In this document: positions 6,322 through 15,052 of the stretch, in pieces
Layout of the letters: each line of letters starts with the position of its first letter
Numbering within the stretch: the first letter of the stretch is position 1
Assembly (NCBI GenBank): GCA_040766135.1
Contig: JAXGRA010000001.1
Coordinates: 124,001 to 188,000, forward strand
Length of the DNA stretch: 64,000 nucleotides
From: JAGVSV01 sp040766135
GTDB lineage: Bacteria; Bacillota; Clostridia; Christensenellales; Aristaeellaceae
Direction: 5' to 3'
Translations under genes and position numbers: made by a program
The notes under the pieces: model-generated
Seen by the model: the letters and a program-made list of their open reading frames with translations, nothing else
Databases searched by the model: none
Told to the model about the DNA's origin: nothing

Positions 6322-8935
6322 GCTGACCGTATGCGCCTTTGGGCCGTATGCAGGCACCGAAACCATTGATTTTACCAGGCTGTCGCAGGGGCTGTTTCTG
6401 ATTACCGGCGACACCGGTTCGGGCAAGACCATGATATTTGACGCCATCTGCTATGCGCTGTTTGGCGAAGCCTCGGGCAGCGGCGGCCGCGCGCGGGAGG
6501 CGCGTTTCCGCAGCGATTACGCCGATGCCGCGACAGACACCTATGTACGGTTCCGCTTTACGCATGCCGGGCAGGAGGTTGAGATTGAGCGCGTGCCGGG
6601 GTATGAGCGCGCGGCCCGGCGCGGCACCGGCACCGTCATCCAGCAGCCCAAGGCCGATATGCGCAACCTGACCACAGGGCAGACGTACAGCGGCGTGACC
6701 GAGGTGACGCGCGAGGTGGTCGCGCTGCTGGGCATGGACGCCGGGCAGTACGCGCAGACAGCCATGATTGCGCAGGGCGAATTCCTCAAAATCCTGCTGG
6801 CCACCAGCGAGGAGCGCACCAGAATATTCCGCCGCGTGTTTGGCACGGGGCTGTATGAGCGCATCGCGCAGGCCGTCAAGGAGCATGCCTCGCAGGCTAA
6901 CCGCGAGCGGGACGCCCAGCGTACAGCCTATGAGGCCATCGCCCAGCGCGCGCTGTTGCCTGGTGACGCGGAGGCCGCGGTGTTGACCCACACGCCCGAC
7001 CGCGCGCCGGAGCTGGCACAGAAAGTACAGGACAAGCTACAGCAGGACGATGCCGTACAGCAGCAGGTGGTGCAACAGCTGCATGCACTGGAAAAGCAGC
7101 AGCTGCAAGCCGCGCGCGACATCACCCAGGCGCACGCCCTGAACGCGGCGCTGGATGAACTGACCCAGGCGCAAACGGCATATACCGCATTGAAAGAGCG
7201 CGCCCCGGCCGTGCAGCAGCTGCGCGGACAAGTGGCGCGAGCGCGCGCCGCCCAGGCCGTGGAGCCAGCAGCCGTATCGCTGCAAGCCGAGCATAAGCGC
7301 CTGACCGGCATGCGCGCCGATGCCGAAACCAAACAAAAACAGCATGAAAAACAAATAGAGCAGGCACAGCAGTGCCAGGCTGCTTTTGCCCAAACCGAAA
7401 CAGACATGCAGGCCGTGCCGGAACTGCAGGTAGCGGCTACACGGTTGGAGGGCGTGCTGCCCATCTTTGCACGCGCCGAGCACGCGCAAAAAGCCAGCGC
7501 TCAGGCATCCGAAGCTGCACGCACGGCCATTGAGGTCCATCAGCACGCGGAGCAGCAGTATGCGGCGCTGTCGGCGGCCTATCTGATGGATCAGGCCGGC
7601 ATTCTGGCTGACACCTTGATAGATGGGCAGCCCTGCCCGGTGTGCGGCGCCACCGAGCACCCCCACAAGGCCTCGCATGTGGACGGCGCGCCGGACAAGC
7701 GCACGCTGGATACCGCGCGTGAGCGGCGCGATGCGCTGCAAACGAGAGCGCAAGATGCTACACAAAAAGCGCGCGATGCGCTGCAAACGCGGGATACCCT
7801 GCTGCAAGCCCTAGGCGAAGCGCTGGGGCAAACGCCGGACGGAACACAGTTGCATCAGCTGCATCAGGCCACCCAACAGCGCTTGGACGATACAACCCGG
7901 CGCATCGCCGAACTGACCCAGGCACACAAAAACGCGCTGAAAGCCCATCAGGATGCGCAGAACAAGTTGGCTGCCGCGCAAGCGGCGCTGGAGCAGGCCA
8001 CCCAGGCGCTGACCAGCCAGAAAACCACATATGGTCAGGCGCGTGAGGCGTTCTTTGCAGCCCTTGCGCAGCAGGAGTTTGCGGATGCCGATGCCTGGAA
8101 GGCTGCGCGCATGGACATAAAAGCCTTGCAGCAGGCCGAGCAGGACATCCGCGCCCACGAAAAAGAAGAGGACCGCCTGACAAACACCATCGCGCGCCTG
8201 CGCGGGCAATGCGAGGGCAAGACACGCCAGGATGTGAACGCCTTGCAGCAGCAGCTGGATGCCATCAGCACGCAGGTAACCGCCCTGCGTGAACAGGAAT
8301 TGCAGCTGCATGCCGCCCTGACCACCAACCGTGCAGTGCTGAAAGATTTGGATAACAACATCACGCGCATGGCGCAAGCCACGCAGCAGGCGCAGGTGGC
8401 GCAGGATCTGTGGCTGCTGGTGGACGGACGCCCGCGCGCTGCGGGGGCTAAGCGTATTACCTTTGAAAACTATATCCTGACGTTTTATTTCCACCGCGTG
8501 ATTGCGGCGGCCAATATGCAGCTGCGCGGCATGTCGGACGGGCGCTATGCGCTGGTCACGCGGGAGGAAAGCAGCGGCGCGCGCAAAACCGGATTGGATT
8601 TGGACGTGCGCGATGCACACACCGGCCGCACGCGCAGCGTGCATTCGCTGTCCGGCGGCGAATCCTTCATTGCATCGCTGGCGCTGGCACTGGGCTTTGC
8701 GGAAGTAATGCGCGCAGGCACCGGTGCCGGTGCGCCGGGCACGCTGTTTATCGATGAGGGCTTTGGCACGCTGGATGACGAAACGCTGTCGCGCGCGCTG
8801 ATGACGCTGTCGGCGCTGTCGGCGGGCAACCGGCAGGTGGGCGTCATCTCGCACGTGCAGGCGCTCAAGGAAGCCATCGACAGCAAAATCATCATAGAAA
8901 AACGCGCTACCGGCAGCCATATCCATGTGCAGTAG
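6308..8935 (+). CDS. sbcC: exonuclease SbcC, SMC-like ATPase subunit
   Basis: This 875-aa Rad50-type ATPase partners SbcD. Walker A is GDTGSGKT near residue 35. A long alanine/glutamine-rich coiled coil is interrupted near residue 441 by the zinc-hook motif CPVCG. The ABC signature LSGGESF lies near residue 780 and Walker B LFIDEGFGTLD near residue 813. The start is ATG 6308, inside the last codons of sbcD; the frame extends further upstream but codes there only for the shadow of sbcD. The 3' end faces the metallo-beta-lactamase-like gene, and no hairpin is visible between them. Confidence 0.95.
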   Translation: MKPLELTVCAFGPYAGTETIDFTRLSQGLFLITGDTGSGKTMIFDAICYALFGEASGSGGRAREARFRSDYADAATDTYVRFRFTHAGQEVEIERVPGYERAARRGTGTVIQQPKADMRNLTTGQTYSGVTEVTREVVALLGMDAGQYAQTAMIAQGEFLKILLATSEERTRIFRRVFGTGLYERIAQAVKEHASQANRERDAQRTAYEAIAQRALLPGDAEAAVLTHTPDRAPELAQKVQDKLQQDDAVQQQVVQQLHALEKQQLQAARDITQAHALNAALDELTQAQTAYTALKERAPAVQQLRGQVARARAAQAVEPAAVSLQAEHKRLTGMRADAETKQKQHEKQIEQAQQCQAAFAQTETDMQAVPELQVAATRLEGVLPIFARAEHAQKASAQASEAARTAIEVHQHAEQQYAALSAAYLMDQAGILADTLIDGQPCPVCGATEHPHKASHVDGAPDKRTLDTARERRDALQTRAQDATQKARDALQTRDTLLQALGEALGQTPDGTQLHQLHQATQQRLDDTTRRIAELTQAHKNALKAHQDAQNKLAAAQAALEQATQALTSQKTTYGQAREAFFAALAQQEFADADAWKAARMDIKALQQAEQDIRAHEKEEDRLTNTIARLRGQCEGKTRQDVNALQQQLDAISTQVTALREQELQLHAALTTNRAVLKDLDNNITRMAQATQQAQVAQDLWLLVDGRPRAAGAKRITFENYILTFYFHRVIAAANMQLRGMSDGRYALVTREESSGARKTGLDLDVRDAHTGRTRSVHSLSGGESFIASLALALGFAEVMRAGTGAGAPGTLFIDEGFGTLDDETLSRALMTLSALSAGNRQVGVISHVQALKEAIDSKIIIEKRATGSHIHVQ

Positions 8936-8953
8936 CGCGCAGTACAAACAACA

Positions 8954-9835
8954 CTATTTATTTATATCCACCGGCAAATCGGTCTCGGAGAAGGGGTCTT
9001 CCGGGATATAGGCGCTCAGATTCATCACCTGCTCGCGCGCTGTGCGTCCGCGCGCCGACGCGCGCCGCTCGCTATCGGCATTGCGTATGACAAGCGGCGT
9101 GGCCGCAAAGTCTATCAGGGCGGTTTCACGCGGCTGGGTAAGGGCATATACCTGCGTATGCGGCGTGCGCATGCGGCGGGCATAGTCCTGCGCAATCTCG
9201 GCGCGGTTGCCCCAGTGCATGGGGAAAAACACGCGCGGCTTGAACGTCATGATAAAGTGATTGGCCCCGGCGTCATAAAAGCCGCCCATGTTGGGATCCA
9301 CCGGGAACATGCAGATGTCCATCGGATCCTTGGGAATCTCGGACACCACCTGATAAAACAGCTCCTCCGCCTGGGCGATTTCCCGCAGGGTGTTTTCCTC
9401 GCGCCAGTGCCAGAGGTTTAAATCCCCTGCATGGAAGATGCGGATGCCGCAGGCCTTGACCATCAGCGAAATACCCGCATCGGTGGAGCCATAGGCCTTT
9501 ACCTGCACGCCGGCCACCGACAGCGCGCCGCCCTTGTCAATCACGCGCACGTTGGCCCGGTTGGGTGCGTCCTTGCGCGCATCTTCGCAGATCACATACG
9601 TGATAGGGAAGGACTGTTTCCACGTATAGATCACCGGGTCGTGGTGCACCAGCGAATTGCGCGGCACGAACACCACAATGTTCTGGAAGCCCATAAAGTC
9701 CTTTTCGCTTAGGCGGTAGGCTTCCTCCAGCTGCGGCAGGTCGGTTTCGCGGTAGCTGAAGATCAGCAGCGTGCGCTCAATGGCCACGGTAAACGTGGAT
9801 TGATGAAAAAACGTAATGGCGGCAGGTTTGCTCAT
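8954..9835 (-). CDS. metallo-beta-lactamase-fold protein with a degenerate metal site
   Basis: The 293-aa protein has the fold pattern of small cytoplasmic metallo-beta-lactamase-like hydrolases: an N-terminal TVAIERTLLIFSY strand pair, a late metal motif FHAGDLNLW and a C-terminal FFPMHWG. At the usual HxHxDH position the sequence reads VPRNSLVHHDP, so most first-site zinc ligands are missing. It may be inactive or bind one metal only. The start ATG 9835 overlaps the stop of the upstream phosphodiesterase gene as ATGA, so the two are coupled. The C-terminal 40 residues are charged and not recognised. Function is unknown. Confidence 0.75.
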   Translation of the reverse strand: MSKPAAITFFHQSTFTVAIERTLLIFSYRETDLPQLEEAYRLSEKDFMGFQNIVVFVPRNSLVHHDPVIYTWKQSFPITYVICEDARKDAPNRANVRVIDKGGALSVAGVQVKAYGSTDAGISLMVKACGIRIFHAGDLNLWHWREENTLREIAQAEELFYQVVSEIPKDPMDICMFPVDPNMGGFYDAGANHFIMTFKPRVFFPMHWGNRAEIAQDYARRMRTPHTQVYALTQPRETALIDFAATPLVIRNADSERRASARGRTAREQVMNLSAYIPEDPFSETDLPVDINK

Positions 9836-11124
9836 ACATCCTCCGGGCGCACGGGCGCTGTAAATACTTCGGTCATCACGCTGCCCTGCGCCTGGGGCAG
9901 ATGCAGGCCCACCGCATGCGCCAGCGTGGGTGCGATATCCACCAACCGGGCGCGCTCCAAGCGCACGCCGGTGCGGATGCCGGGGCCTGCCAGCCACAGA
10001 AGGCACTGGGCCCCCTTGTGCCCAAGGCCAAAGCCGTGCGTGGCGCGGTGCGGCCGGTCGTCCACGGTATCCACAATTTCCACCCCTTGGGCAGCCTCGA
10101 CGGCCAGCTCCAGATGCTCACCCATACCCATGGCCTGCAGCTCCGGCCGCTCATAGACATGCCGGATGCGCAGGTCGTCCTTGTGCTGATTAAGCAGCGC
10201 GGCTACGTTGCGCCACTGCCCGCGCTCGCAGTGGATATAGGCTCCAAGCCCCAAAGTCTGCGCGCGGGCGGGCACCTGATTGGCCTGCAGCCACTGATCC
10301 AGCGCAAACGTTTCGGTGATATCCTCCTGCCCATGGTCGCTGATCACGGCCACCACGGTGTCATGAAGCACCTGGTGCGTTTCCAGCGTTTCCAGCAGCC
10401 CACCCACCAGCTGATCCAGCCGCACCATTGCAGCCCCGGCCTCGGGGCTGTGAGTGCCATAACGATGGCGCTGCGTGTCCAGGTCGGTCAGGTGCAGGGT
10501 CATCATGTCGGGCATGTGGCGGCTTTTCAGCCTGGGCGAGGCCTCGACATCGCCGTATCGTCCGCGGTGTTTGCCGGGGTAATACTGCCGCTCCATCAGC
10601 TTGCGCGTTACCAGCGCGGCGTACCGGTCTAAGTGCGGCTGCTGGGTGCTGGGCCGCGTGCGGCCGTAGCGCAATTCATCCTTCAGTAGCCACCAAGCGC
10701 TCCCATAGCGCAGCACCTTCAGCACCTGGTTTTCGCCGGGCAGCGCCAGCACCTCCGGGAAATTGTACCTGATGCCCTTGTGATGCCCCGTCACCGGCCA
10801 CAGGATGGACGCCACCTCGCGCCCGGCGCGCGCGGCTGCCGTATGCAGCGTTTCCACTTGAATGTCGCGCGCATCCCAGTACCACGGCCGGTGGCCGCCG
10901 GGCAGTTCCGGCATGTGTAGCTCGTTGTGCAAAATGCCGTGCTGGCCGGGGTAGCAGCCTGTTAGGAGGCTGGTGTGTACGGGATAGGTCAGCGTGGGGT
11001 ATATGGTTTGCACATGGTCGCAAAAAACGCCGCGCCCTGCCAGCGCTCCCAAGTGCGGCAGGTTGAGCAGCGTTTCGGCATCCTCACAGAATGCGCTGTC
11101 TAAGCTAATCAGCAGCAGGCGCAT
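9832..11124 (-). CDS. alkaline phosphatase-superfamily phosphodiesterase (nucleotide pyrophosphatase type)
   Basis: This 430-aa protein belongs to the type I phosphodiesterase/nucleotide pyrophosphatase group. A metal aspartate lies in LLISLDSA, the probable nucleophile threonine in YPTLTYPVHTSLLTG, and further metal ligands in ISDHGQED and THGFGLGHKG. It has no signal peptide, so it is probably cytoplasmic. It may cleave phosphodiester or pyrophosphate bonds, but the substrate cannot be inferred. It follows telA by 19 nt on the same strand and overlaps the next gene by 4 nt, so the four genes 13047 to 8954 may be one transcript. Confidence 0.8.
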   Translation of the reverse strand: MRLLLISLDSAFCEDAETLLNLPHLGALAGRGVFCDHVQTIYPTLTYPVHTSLLTGCYPGQHGILHNELHMPELPGGHRPWYWDARDIQVETLHTAAARAGREVASILWPVTGHHKGIRYNFPEVLALPGENQVLKVLRYGSAWWLLKDELRYGRTRPSTQQPHLDRYAALVTRKLMERQYYPGKHRGRYGDVEASPRLKSRHMPDMMTLHLTDLDTQRHRYGTHSPEAGAAMVRLDQLVGGLLETLETHQVLHDTVVAVISDHGQEDITETFALDQWLQANQVPARAQTLGLGAYIHCERGQWRNVAALLNQHKDDLRIRHVYERPELQAMGMGEHLELAVEAAQGVEIVDTVDDRPHRATHGFGLGHKGAQCLLWLAGPGIRTGVRLERARLVDIAPTLAHAVGLHLPQAQGSVMTEVFTAPVRPEDV

Positions 11125-11143
11125 GTGTTACCGTGTGTTCGAT

Positions 11144-12346
11144 TTAGCCGTTGATGAGCCGTTGTTTCAGCTCATCTTCCATGCGCACCAGCGCTTTTTC
11201 GGCTTCCACACGCTTCTGGCGGCCCTCGGCCTGGATGCGCACCACCTCGTTCATGGTGTCAATCAGGGATTGGTTGGTCTTGACCAGCGTGTCAATGTCG
11301 ATGATGCCGCGCTCGGCTTCCTTGGCGGTTTCCACCGTGCCCATCTTGAGGGTTTCGGCGTTTTTCTTGAGCAGATCGTTGGTCATATCAGTCACGCTGC
11401 GCTGCGCCTGCATGGCCTGGCGCGAGTGCTCCATGCCGATGGCCAGCACCATCTGGTTTTTCCACAGCGGCAGCGTGTTGACCAGCGTGGACTGAATGCG
11501 CTCGATCAGCAGCGAGTTGTTGTTTTGAAGCAGCCTAATTTGCGGCGCCATTTGCAGCGAAATCTGGCGCGTCAGCTTTAGGTCGTGCAGCTTTTTCTCA
11601 AACCGGTCGGCGGCGGCGTCCAGGTCGCTGGCCTTTTGCGCGTCCATGGTGTCCTTGGTTTTGGTGGCCTTTGCCTTGGCCTGGGCGACTTCTTTGTCCC
11701 GGAAAGCCTGCAGGCGCTGCTCACCGGCCACGATGTACATGGTGAGCTCCTTAAAATACTGTAGGTTCATGTCGTACAGGTGGTTGAACATGGCCACATC
11801 TTTGAGCAGCATCACCTGATGCGATTCCAACGAGCCTGCGATGGTATCCACGTTTTTGGACACATCGTCAAAGCGTGAGCGCACCTGCGCCACATAGCGC
11901 TCGGCGTTGGTGAACAGCGCGCGCAGGCCGGTGGGCTTTTCGGTGGAATGCTCAAAGTTCTTGAGTTCGCCAATCAGGTTGGTCAGCAGGTCGCCCACGC
12001 TGCCGGCGTCCTTGTTCTGGATGCCCTCTAAGATGGAATCGGCAAAGTCCGACACCTTTTTTTGCGCGTCTGCGCCGTACAGCATGGCATGCTCCGGGTT
12101 GGAGATGTCGATTTGCTTGGCAAAGTCGGCGACAACCTTTTGCTCATCCTTTGTCAGCGTGTCATTGAGCTGCGCGGCTATCGCGGCGTTGGCATTGGGG
12201 GCGGTAGGCTCCCCGGCTTCCTGCTGGGCCTGGGCCAATTCATGCACCACCTGCTCCACGCGGTAACGCTCGGCAGTATCCGGGGCGATGGTCAGCACCG
12301 GGACGGGGGTGCTTTGCTGTTGGGTGTTGGGCGTATTCTCAGTCAT
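11144..12346 (-). CDS. TelA/KlaA family protein (toxic anion resistance family)
   Basis: This 400-aa helical, coiled-coil-rich soluble protein matches the TelA family, known from tellurite resistance loci and from Firmicutes stress operons. Blocks include ISLQMAPQIRLLQNNNSLLI and LPLWKNQMVLAIGMEHSRQA. Members are usually encoded beside XpaC-like proteins, as here, and are implicated in envelope stress. The biochemical activity is not known. A strong AAGGAGG precedes the ATG, which overlaps the xpaC stop by 4 nt. Confidence 0.88.
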   Translation of the reverse strand: MTENTPNTQQQSTPVPVLTIAPDTAERYRVEQVVHELAQAQQEAGEPTAPNANAAIAAQLNDTLTKDEQKVVADFAKQIDISNPEHAMLYGADAQKKVSDFADSILEGIQNKDAGSVGDLLTNLIGELKNFEHSTEKPTGLRALFTNAERYVAQVRSRFDDVSKNVDTIAGSLESHQVMLLKDVAMFNHLYDMNLQYFKELTMYIVAGEQRLQAFRDKEVAQAKAKATKTKDTMDAQKASDLDAAADRFEKKLHDLKLTRQISLQMAPQIRLLQNNNSLLIERIQSTLVNTLPLWKNQMVLAIGMEHSRQAMQAQRSVTDMTNDLLKKNAETLKMGTVETAKEAERGIIDIDTLVKTNQSLIDTMNEVVRIQAEGRQKRVEAEKALVRMEDELKQRLING

Positions 12347-13047
12347 TGTTTTTCCTCCTTTTGTGCCTGTGCTGCGCCAAAGCTGGAGCCGATCAGGCTG
12401 TCCTGTTTAAGCATGGTTTCCAGTACGTCAATATCGGTGGATATATCTAACATGCTGTCCTGTTGGAGCATGTCCAGTTGTTTGTGAAACGCGCCCAGCA
12501 CCACATCCATGGCCGATTCAATCTTGCGGCGCACCTGATCGGCGCTGGTTCCGCGTATCTCGCGCTCATCCATGGTGCGGTAGCTTTTAAGCATTTTCAG
12601 CGTCGTGGGCAGGTAATAATCCATAAAGCGCCGGATTTGCGGTGCCTTGTTGGGCCGCTCCGCCACGGTGCGGAAGATGCGGTCGGACACCCTTTCGATG
12701 TCGTCAATCTGTTTGGACAGCACGGGGTCGGGGATCTTGCTGTTTTCGGCGCGAATCTCGCGCAGCAGCCCCTGGCCGCGGGCGATCAGCTCATCCACAT
12801 GGCCGATGCCGGTGGTGGGCATGTCGTTCATGGCTGGTGCGGTTTGGCTGGTGTCCAGCCCGGAGCCCATGATGTACGCTATCCGGCCGCCTATCAGCGC
12901 CAGCGCGCCCATCAGCACATAGCCGAAAATATTGCCGGGTGGGAACAGGGCCAAATATCCCAGCGCCAGCGCGCCGCCTGCAATGGCCCCCCATACCAGC
13001 CCCTTGGCGGGCGATGCGGCCTGGCTTTTGCGTTTTTTACGGGCCAT
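12343..13047 (-). CDS. XpaC-like 5-bromo-4-chloroindolyl phosphate hydrolysis family membrane protein
   Basis: This 234-aa protein starts MARKKRKSQ, followed by two hydrophobic segments (about residues 17-60) and a helical cytoplasmic domain. This is the layout of the XpaC family, named for a B. subtilis hydrolysis phenotype and habitually paired with TelA. I chose ATG 13047 because GGAAGGGAG lies 7 nt upstream; the frame is open further upstream without a ribosome site. It is the first gene of the telA operon behind the promoter at 13113-13142. The molecular role is unknown. Confidence 0.82.
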   Translation of the reverse strand: MARKKRKSQAASPAKGLVWGAIAGGALALGYLALFPPGNIFGYVLMGALALIGGRIAYIMGSGLDTSQTAPAMNDMPTTGIGHVDELIARGQGLLREIRAENSKIPDPVLSKQIDDIERVSDRIFRTVAERPNKAPQIRRFMDYYLPTTLKMLKSYRTMDEREIRGTSADQVRRKIESAMDVVLGAFHKQLDMLQQDSMLDISTDIDVLETMLKQDSLIGSSFGAAQAQKEEKQ

Positions 13048-13112
13048 GCGTGCGCTCCCTTCCAGCGATAAGTATAAAAACCACGGTAAACACACGTTTT
13101 ACGTGCAAGCGC

Positions 13113-13142
13113 AGTATACCATAAGCACAAACATACGTACAA
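13113..13142 (-). promoter_or_regulatory. promoter of xpaC-telA operon
   Basis: Minus-strand -35 TTGTAC (13137-13142), 18-nt spacer, extended -10 TGGTATACT ending at 13113. Confidence 0.65.
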
Positions 13143-13170
13143 TGAAGCCCGCATTAAAGTGCATTAACTG

Positions 13171-13179
13171 TGCTATAAT
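13171..13179 (+). promoter_or_regulatory. extended -10 promoter of the sugar isomerase-DUF362-CotH operon
   Basis: TGCTATAAT at 13171-13179 is a consensus extended -10, followed by AGGAGG at 13195-13200 before the ATG at 13211. Confidence 0.65.
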
Positions 13180-13210
13180 CAAGGCATCATAATCAGGAGG
13201 AAAACCAGCA

Positions 13211-13936
13211 ATGAGCAGAAATTATGGCATCCAATTGTACAGCGTGCGCGACCGCACCCCCACGGACATGAAGGGCGTGCTGAACGATTTGGCCCAGATG
13301 GGCTATAAAAGCGTGGAGTTTGCCGGGTTCTTTGACCACAGCGCGGAGGACATCGTGTTGATGCTCAAGGACGCAGGATTGACCCTTTCGGGCACGCATT
13401 CGGGCCTCAATGACCTGCTGACGGACTATGATAGCACCATCGCCTACCACAAGGCCATCGGCAACCAGCACTACATCATCCCCGGGCATGATTTGAGCAC
13501 CCAGGCCAAGATTGATCAGTTTGTTCAGGATGTCAACCGCCTGCAGCCGCTGATGGAAAAAGAGGGCATCAAGCTGGGCTATCATAACCACGCGCATGAG
13601 TTTTTGCCCAACGAGGACGGCAGCATGATCTATAACACGCTGCGCGAAAAAACCAACCTGTGGCTGCAGTTGGACACCTTCTGGGCGTACAAGGCCGGTG
13701 AGGATCCGGTCAAGCTGATGGAGGAACTAAAGGACAGGCTGTTCTTTATCCACCTGAAGGATGGGACGGCCGATGGCAAGGGCTTCCCGCTGGGGCAGGG
13801 TACGGCACCGGTCAAGGCGGTGCATGACAAGGCGCTTCAGATGGGCGTGCCCATGGTGGTGGAAAGCGAAACGCTGAAGCCCTCCGGCACCGAGGAAGCG
13901 CTGGCTTGTATCACCTATCTCAAATCGCTGGTATAA
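13211..13936 (+). CDS. sugar phosphate isomerase/epimerase (xylose isomerase-like TIM barrel)
   Basis: The 241-aa protein begins NYGIQLYSVRDR and has the AP endonuclease 2/xylose isomerase-like barrel pattern. Metal-site strands are visible as FAGFFDHS, LGYHNHAHEF, LQLDTFWAY and FIHLKDGT, giving the expected Glu/His/Asp ligands. Family members interconvert or oxidise sugars and inositols, but the substrate is not predictable here. It heads a three-gene plus-strand run, 9 nt before the DUF362 gene. Note that such proteins are also annotated TIM-barrel proteins of unknown function. Confidence 0.85.
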   Translation: MSRNYGIQLYSVRDRTPTDMKGVLNDLAQMGYKSVEFAGFFDHSAEDIVLMLKDAGLTLSGTHSGLNDLLTDYDSTIAYHKAIGNQHYIIPGHDLSTQAKIDQFVQDVNRLQPLMEKEGIKLGYHNHAHEFLPNEDGSMIYNTLREKTNLWLQLDTFWAYKAGEDPVKLMEELKDRLFFIHLKDGTADGKGFPLGQGTAPVKAVHDKALQMGVPMVVESETLKPSGTEEALACITYLKSLV

Positions 13937-13945
13937 GAGGTAAAT

Positions 13946-15052
13946 ATGGCAAAATCCAAAGTCTTTTTTACCAGCTTCCGCACACAGGATGGCGAAAACC
14001 TGATGGAGAAGCTGTGCCGCCTGTGCAAAGAAGCGGGCATGGAGCGCATTGATTTCAAGGAAAAGTTCACCGCCATCAAAATGCACTTTGGCGAGCCGGG
14101 CAACTTAGCCTTTCTGCGCCCCAACTACGCCAAAGCCATTGTGGACTATGTGGCCAGGCTGGGCGGCAAACCCTTTTTGACGGACTGCAACACGCTGTAT
14201 ACGGGTGCGCGCCGCAACGCGCTGGATCACCTCACCGCAGCGTATGAAAATGGGTTCAGCCCCTTTTCAGCCGGGTGCCATGTCATCATTGGCGATGGCC
14301 TGAAGGGCACCGACCAGGCCGATGTGCGTATCAATGGCGAGTTTGTGCGCGTGGCGCGCATTGGCCGGGCCGTGATGGACGCCGATGTGTTTATCTCGCT
14401 TACACACTTCAAGGGCCATGAGGCTACCGGCTTTGGCGGCACGCTCAAGAACATCGGCATGGGCTGCGGCTCCTATGAGGGCAAAAAGGAAATGCACTCC
14501 GCCGAAAAGCCTGCGGTGGATCGCGAAGGCTGCGTGGGGTGTGAAACATGCCTGACGGCCTGCGCGCATGATGCCATTGCCATGTCCGAGGGCAAGGCGT
14601 TTGTGGACACCGCCAAATGCACGGGCTGCGGGCGCTGCATTACGCTCTGCCCGCATTCGGTCATCCAGCCCATGGATGAGCGCTCGGCCGAGATTATCGT
14701 CAAAAAGATTGCGGAGTATACCTGGGCAGTGGTCAAGGACAGGCCGTGCTTCCATATCTCGCTGATCATGGATGTATCGCCCTATTGCGATTGCTACTCC
14801 ACCAACGATGCGCCCATCGTGCCCGATGTGGGCATGCTGGCGTCCTTTGACCCGGTGGCGCTGGATCAGGCCTGCGCCGAGTTGGTCAATCAGCAGACGC
14901 CGAACCCCGACAGCCTGTTGGGCGAGGCCAAGGCGCACCATGGTGATCACTTCCACGCGCTGTTTGCAGATACCGATTGGCAGGCCGGCCTCCAGCATGC
15001 CGAGAAAATCGGCCTGGGCACGCGGGATTATGAGTTGATTACCGTCCAATGA
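13946..15052 (+). CDS. DUF362 domain protein with two [4Fe-4S] ferredoxin motifs
   Basis: This 368-aa protein carries a DUF362 domain (residues about 1-180 and 230-340) interrupted by a bacterioferredoxin-like domain. The two cluster motifs are CVGCETCLTACAHDAI and CTGCGRCITLCPHSVI near residues 195-240. It is probably a cytoplasmic electron-transfer or metallocluster protein; no specific reaction is established for this family. The 3' end overlaps the CotH-like gene by ATGA, so the two are coupled. Confidence 0.88.
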   Translation: MAKSKVFFTSFRTQDGENLMEKLCRLCKEAGMERIDFKEKFTAIKMHFGEPGNLAFLRPNYAKAIVDYVARLGGKPFLTDCNTLYTGARRNALDHLTAAYENGFSPFSAGCHVIIGDGLKGTDQADVRINGEFVRVARIGRAVMDADVFISLTHFKGHEATGFGGTLKNIGMGCGSYEGKKEMHSAEKPAVDREGCVGCETCLTACAHDAIAMSEGKAFVDTAKCTGCGRCITLCPHSVIQPMDERSAEIIVKKIAEYTWAVVKDRPCFHISLIMDVSPYCDCYSTNDAPIVPDVGMLASFDPVALDQACAELVNQQTPNPDSLLGEAKAHHGDHFHALFADTDWQAGLQHAEKIGLGTRDYELITVQ

